A program made the position numbers and the translations under genes. The notes under the pieces were generated by a model that had not been told where the DNA came from, ran no database searches, and saw nothing but the letters and a program-made list of their open reading frames with translations. A stretch of DNA of 64,000 nucleotides. Origin: CAZSAT01 sp964604675. Lineage in GTDB: Bacteria; Myxococcota_A; UBA796; CAJQPC01. Below, piece by piece: positions 60,707 to 64,000 of the stretch. How positions within the stretch are numbered: position 1 is the first letter of the stretch; each line of letters opens with the position of its first letter. The stretch is taken from assembly GCA_964604675.1 (NCBI GenBank), contig CAZSAT010000004.1, forward strand, positions 69,383 to 133,382, written 5' to 3'.

Positions 60707-62680
60707 ATGGTGAGGACGGACGGACCTCGAAGGCGCCGGCTCGAGGCCAGGCCGCTGCTGCTGGTCGCCCTGTCGCCGCTGGCCTGGGGTTCGGGGCTCG
60801 ACACAGGCGCTTCCGACAGCGCAAGCGTGGCGTGGACGGCCGATCTCGGCGACCAGGACCAGAACCTCCTGCTCCCCGACGTCGTCGCGCTCGACGGGGC
60901 GTCGGGCCGCGGCTTCGTGTACTCGAACGTGTTGGGCGGCGCGCTCGCCGCCGTCGATCTGGCCAGCGGCACCCTCCTCGGCGTGACCTCCCTGCCGGCC
61001 GGTGGCGCGACGATCGAGGTGGACGACTCCGGCATGGTCTGGGCGTGGAACAACCTCATGGTCACCCTCTACGACCCGGTCCGCGACAGCTCGCAGGTCC
61101 TTCGGCCGGCGGTCCTGGGCCTCGACTCGGTGTCCCTCGTGAAGCCTGTGGCCGCTGGCGACACCTGGGTGCTCGGCACCCTTCCGGGCGGCGGCGCGGG
61201 AGCGGTGTTGCTCGACCGCCTGTTGCGGCCCGTGACGAGCCTCCCCTTCGGCTTCGACTCGAGCGCGGCTCGGTCCGCCGGCAGCGACGTGGTCGCGTTG
61301 CTGCGCGACGACATCGTGCCCCCCGGCTTCGAGCTGTGGAACCTCGGCACCCTGTCGGTGGTGGCCTCGTGTGCGGCGCCCTTCACCCCGAAGGACTGGT
61401 TGCCGATGAACGACGGCAACGTGGCCGTCGCCACGGGCACCGAGGTGGGTGTGGTGACGTGCGTCGACGGGCAGGCCTGGCTCGTCGAGGAGGGCGTGGA
61501 CAATGTCGCGTTGGTGGGGGCGAGCGACCGGTTCATCGCCCTGAGCAAGTCGACCGAGGCCATCTCCTACGAGAGCGAAGCACGCGTCTACACCTTCGAT
61601 CCGGACATGGTGCCGCCTTCCGCGATCGCCCTCTCCAGCGTTCCGGCCGGTCTCGCGGTCGCTGACGGCGCCTATGCGCCCGCCACGGGCATGCTCTGGG
61701 CGGCGTCGGAGAACAGCTCGTCGCTCGTGGGGGTCGAGGTCGCGGCTGGCGTCGAACGCTTCGACATCGAGCTGGGGACCCACGTGGAGGCGATGACCTA
61801 CGACCCCGAGGAAGACGGGCGCGTGTTCGTCACGCAGCGCCTCAACAGCCGCCTGGCTCGCATCGAGCAGGTGGGCGGGGAAGCGACCGCCAGCGCGCTC
61901 GTCGACGTGACCTGGCCGGTGGCGCCTCTGTTGGCCGAGGAGACCCTCTGGGTGGTCGACCAGCTCACGGGCAACCTGCACGGTTTCGATGCGGGCGACG
62001 GCAGCGCCCTGCACACCCTCGAGCTCCCCTTCGACCCGTCGACCCGGAACCTCACCTTCGCGGACCTCGAGCTCCACCCCGAGCGGGGCACGATGCTGTT
62101 GAGCTGGGGCCCCACGATGGAGCTCACGGAGCGCTCGCTGGAGACGGGTGAGGTCGAGCACACCTGGCCGCTCCAGATGGCGGCGGGGAGGAACACCGAG
62201 TCGCGTCTCGAGATCGTGCCCTTCGGCGACGTGGTCTACGTGGTGAGCACGGTCGACCGGATCGTGGAGCGGCTGGACCTGTCGGACGGGAGCTCGATCG
62301 TCATGGCCGAGCTCAGCGACGTCACGTCCCAGCGGGTGCGCTTGCAGGACGCCGTGCTGTCGGAGGACGGGAGCCTGCTCTATGTCGGGCCGCATGCGCT
62401 CGATGGCGAGACCCTCGAGCGGTTGGAGACGCTCGACCGCACGTGGACGTACCCCGTGGCCGCCCTCGATGGCTGCTGGCTCGCATGGAGCGAGCCCCTC
62501 GAGCTCGGCCTCTGGGACGCGGACGGGGAGGCGGTCTGGACCTACACCCTGCCCTTGGGCACCCCGGTGGACGTGCGCCCGATGATGGCCTGGTCCCCCG
62601 AGTGGCAGCAGCTCCTGATCGGGGACGTGACCAACGCCAGCGTGATCGCGCTCGATGTCGACAGCAGCTGCCCGGGGTAG
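60707..62680 (+). CDS. Exported protein, predicted beta-propeller
   Basis: About 657 residues from the ATG at 60707, chosen because GGAG lies seven bases upstream; GTG 60692 would add five residues. A basic signal (RRRRLEARPLLLVALSPLAWG) precedes a long series of strand-turn units with the WD/YVTN-like pattern (GTLLGVTSLPAGGATIEVDDSGMVW, GSLLYVGPHALDGETLERL). It probably forms one or two propellers outside the cytoplasm. No catalytic residues or known family recognised. It is convergent with the arylsulfotransferase-like gene six bases away. Confidence 0.72.
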   Translation: MVRTDGPRRRRLEARPLLLVALSPLAWGSGLDTGASDSASVAWTADLGDQDQNLLLPDVVALDGASGRGFVYSNVLGGALAAVDLASGTLLGVTSLPAGGATIEVDDSGMVWAWNNLMVTLYDPVRDSSQVLRPAVLGLDSVSLVKPVAAGDTWVLGTLPGGGAGAVLLDRLLRPVTSLPFGFDSSAARSAGSDVVALLRDDIVPPGFELWNLGTLSVVASCAAPFTPKDWLPMNDGNVAVATGTEVGVVTCVDGQAWLVEEGVDNVALVGASDRFIALSKSTEAISYESEARVYTFDPDMVPPSAIALSSVPAGLAVADGAYAPATGMLWAASENSSSLVGVEVAAGVERFDIELGTHVEAMTYDPEEDGRVFVTQRLNSRLARIEQVGGEATASALVDVTWPVAPLLAEETLWVVDQLTGNLHGFDAGDGSALHTLELPFDPSTRNLTFADLELHPERGTMLLSWGPTMELTERSLETGEVEHTWPLQMAAGRNTESRLEIVPFGDVVYVVSTVDRIVERLDLSDGSSIVMAELSDVTSQRVRLQDAVLSEDGSLLYVGPHALDGETLERLETLDRTWTYPVAALDGCWLAWSEPLELGLWDADGEAVWTYTLPLGTPVDVRPMMAWSPEWQQLLIGDVTNASVIALDVDSSCPG

Positions 62681-62686
62681 CGGGCG

Positions 62687-64000
62687 CTACGGCGCTTCGG
62701 CCGGGTAGAGCTCGTCGACCAGCTTCATGCGGCCGAAGAACCAGCCCTCCGGTGCGACCATCTCCCACACCACGTCGCCGGCTGGCGTGACCTCCCGGAT
62801 CACCCCCGAGTAGCCCCAGGTGATCAGCGTGTTGCCGTTGTCGAGTCGCTGGGCTTGTCCCAGGAAGTAGTCGAGGTCGTCGACGGTGTAGGCCCAGGTC
62901 TGGACCAGGGTCTGGTTCTCCTCGTCGATCGAGTACTCGATGGCGCCGGTGATGAAGGCGCCCGCGCTGGTGTGGTTGAAGGTCAGCAGCGTGTCGTCGG
63001 ACAGCAGCGTGGGGTTGTGCTGGAGGGAGAGATCCAGGCCGCTCACCACGGGGTAGCCCAAGGTGCCCAACACCCGGATCACCTCGCCGGTGCTCCGTGC
63101 CACCTCGACGATCGTGCCCTGGCGAGCGAGGGAGAGCACGTAGCTGTCGCGCTCCGGGTAGAACTGCACGTCGTTGCCGTGGCTCCAGTCGTAGCCGAGG
63201 TTGAAGAAGTCTTCGTACCAGGGCGTGCTCGCCACGGGCTCGAAGTTGGAGAAGGAGCTGTAGACCTGGTGGCCCACGCCCTCTTCGTCGTACTCCCAGA
63301 TGCCGTCGCTCACCACGTCGTCGCCGTCGACGACCTGGGCCTCGGCGGTGAGCACCGCGATGGCGCCGTCGGCGAGCCGGTCGTAGTCGTGGTGCCCGCC
63401 CTCGGTCGTCAGGCGGCCGTCGAGGTCTTCGGCCCAGGTGAAGGAGATGATGTTCGAGCGCCCCTCGTCGCCGTCGTGGGCGACACGGAGGCATTGCACC
63501 ACGCCGGTGTCCTCCAGGTAGGCCAGGTCCTCGACGAAGTCCGGGTCTCCCATGCGCGCGAACAGCAGGTTGCCTTCGCGATCCACGGCGAACTGGAAGC
63601 TGTCGCCCATCAGCTCGGCCATCGAGCCGACCAGCCAGCGGTCGTCGCTTCGAGCGTCGGTGTCGGTGAGCACCTCCGGTGCAGGAAAGGCGCTGGCGTC
63701 GAAGGCCCCGCCCGTGGTGGAGCCGTCGCAGGTCTCGATCGCGCCGTCCTTCTCCAGGAAGAGCGTGTAGTCGATCGTGGCGCCGACCTCGGCGATCAGG
63801 GCGTGCGCGAAGTCGCCGGTGAGCACCGCCGTGGTGCCGCCGTGTGCGCCCGAGCTGTACGTGGCCCAGCTGGTTCCGTCATGCTCACCGCGCAGCGCAG
63901 CGCCCTGGAACCGCTCCCCTTCGTTCGAGACCGTGACGGCGCATCCGCCGCCTGCGCTCGAGGTGTCGTCGGCGCCGGAGTCGACCGGGTCAACATTGGT
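62687..64000 (-). CDS. Arylsulfotransferase-like secreted protein (5' end outside window)
   Basis: The frame is open to the right edge, so at least 437 residues with the N-terminus missing. The visible part has the ASST-like propeller pattern: EGGHHDYDRLADGAIAVL, WSHGNDVQFYPERDSYVLSLARQGTIVEV, SGLDLSLQHNPTLLSDDTLLTFNH, AQRLDNGNTLITWGYSGVIREVTPAGDVVWE. Family members transfer sulfate between phenols in the periplasm using a catalytic His; His residues in HHDYD and SHGND are candidates. The first visible residues are Asp/Ser/Gly-rich, as after a lipoprotein signal. Activity is uncertain. Confidence 0.8.
   Translation of the reverse strand, partial: TNVDPVDSGADDTSSAGGGCAVTVSNEGERFQGAALRGEHDGTSWATYSSGAHGGTTAVLTGDFAHALIAEVGATIDYTLFLEKDGAIETCDGSTTGGAFDASAFPAPEVLTDTDARSDDRWLVGSMAELMGDSFQFAVDREGNLLFARMGDPDFVEDLAYLEDTGVVQCLRVAHDGDEGRSNIISFTWAEDLDGRLTTEGGHHDYDRLADGAIAVLTAEAQVVDGDDVVSDGIWEYDEEGVGHQVYSSFSNFEPVASTPWYEDFFNLGYDWSHGNDVQFYPERDSYVLSLARQGTIVEVARSTGEVIRVLGTLGYPVVSGLDLSLQHNPTLLSDDTLLTFNHTSAGAFITGAIEYSIDEENQTLVQTWAYTVDDLDYFLGQAQRLDNGNTLITWGYSGVIREVTPAGDVVWEMVAPEGWFFGRMKLVDELYPAEAP

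Overview
The window is 64 kb of very GC-rich, almost gene-saturated bacterial DNA with one short assembly gap (10 N at 37257-37266). The gene content points to a Myxococcota-like, Gram-negative organism. Signs of this are secreted proteins ending in a Cys-rich, hydrophobic, poly-Arg tail (MYXO-CTERM style), MopE-type Asp/Cys repeats, FG-GAP and RCC1 propellers, a Ser/Thr kinase with a PEGA domain, outer-membrane barrels and many lipoproteins. This assignment is inference; there is no rRNA gene in the window. I see no mobile element, prophage or CRISPR array.

Layout. 1-3.8 kb: the tail of an Lhr-type helicase, a glycerophosphodiester phosphodiesterase, and an ArsR-methyltransferase fusion divergent from ahcY. 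3.9-7.2 kb (minus): an operon of TPR protein, MoxR ATPase, VWA protein and a small exported protein, with a possible -1 frameshift signal at the moxR/VWA junction. 7.2-11.4 kb (plus): an unknown protein, a Tat-exported small subunit, a GMC oxidoreductase, cysC and hspQ. 11.6-21.4 kb: a lone CoaB-like protein, a large metalloprotease, a nucleoside-salvage operon (purine nucleoside phosphorylase, cytidine deaminase, P-loop kinase), a 14-repeat RCC1 protein with carbamate kinase, and RNase D. 21.4-25.3 kb (minus): Ser/Thr kinase, TPR membrane protein, RidA and a voltage-gated cation channel with an acidic, calcium-like filter.

25.4-37.6 kb is a surface-protein region. Two coupled minus-strand genes (MopE/beta-helix) diverge from a seven-gene plus-strand operon. 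The operon holds lipoproteins, a DUF1501-like Tat protein, two proteins with single haem motifs, a PA14-like lipoprotein and an integrin-like FG-GAP propeller. 37.6-45.6 kb (minus): hpt, a long upp, helical and barrel proteins, a Cys-cluster TIG lipoprotein and a zinc-ribbon penicillin-binding protein 1A. 45.7-57.8 kb: a C-terminal processing protease, two lipoproteins, a PhoB/PhoR-like pair coupled to an M20 peptidase and a DUF3857-transglutaminase protein, a flavin monooxygenase and a barrel. 57.9-64 kb: a Ski2-like helicase, a tRNA-Gln/tRNA-Glu unit with promoter and terminator, a predicted propeller protein and a truncated arylsulfotransferase-like gene.

The most unusual feature is global. 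Many lipoproteins begin with only 6-8 residues before the lipobox cysteine and lack a basic n-region, and for several of them no upstream ATG, GTG or TTG start exists. The second is the moxR/VWA junction, where an A7 slippery run is followed at a short distance by a 10-bp stem. Several operons are tightly coupled by four-base ATGA, GTGA or TTGA overlaps.
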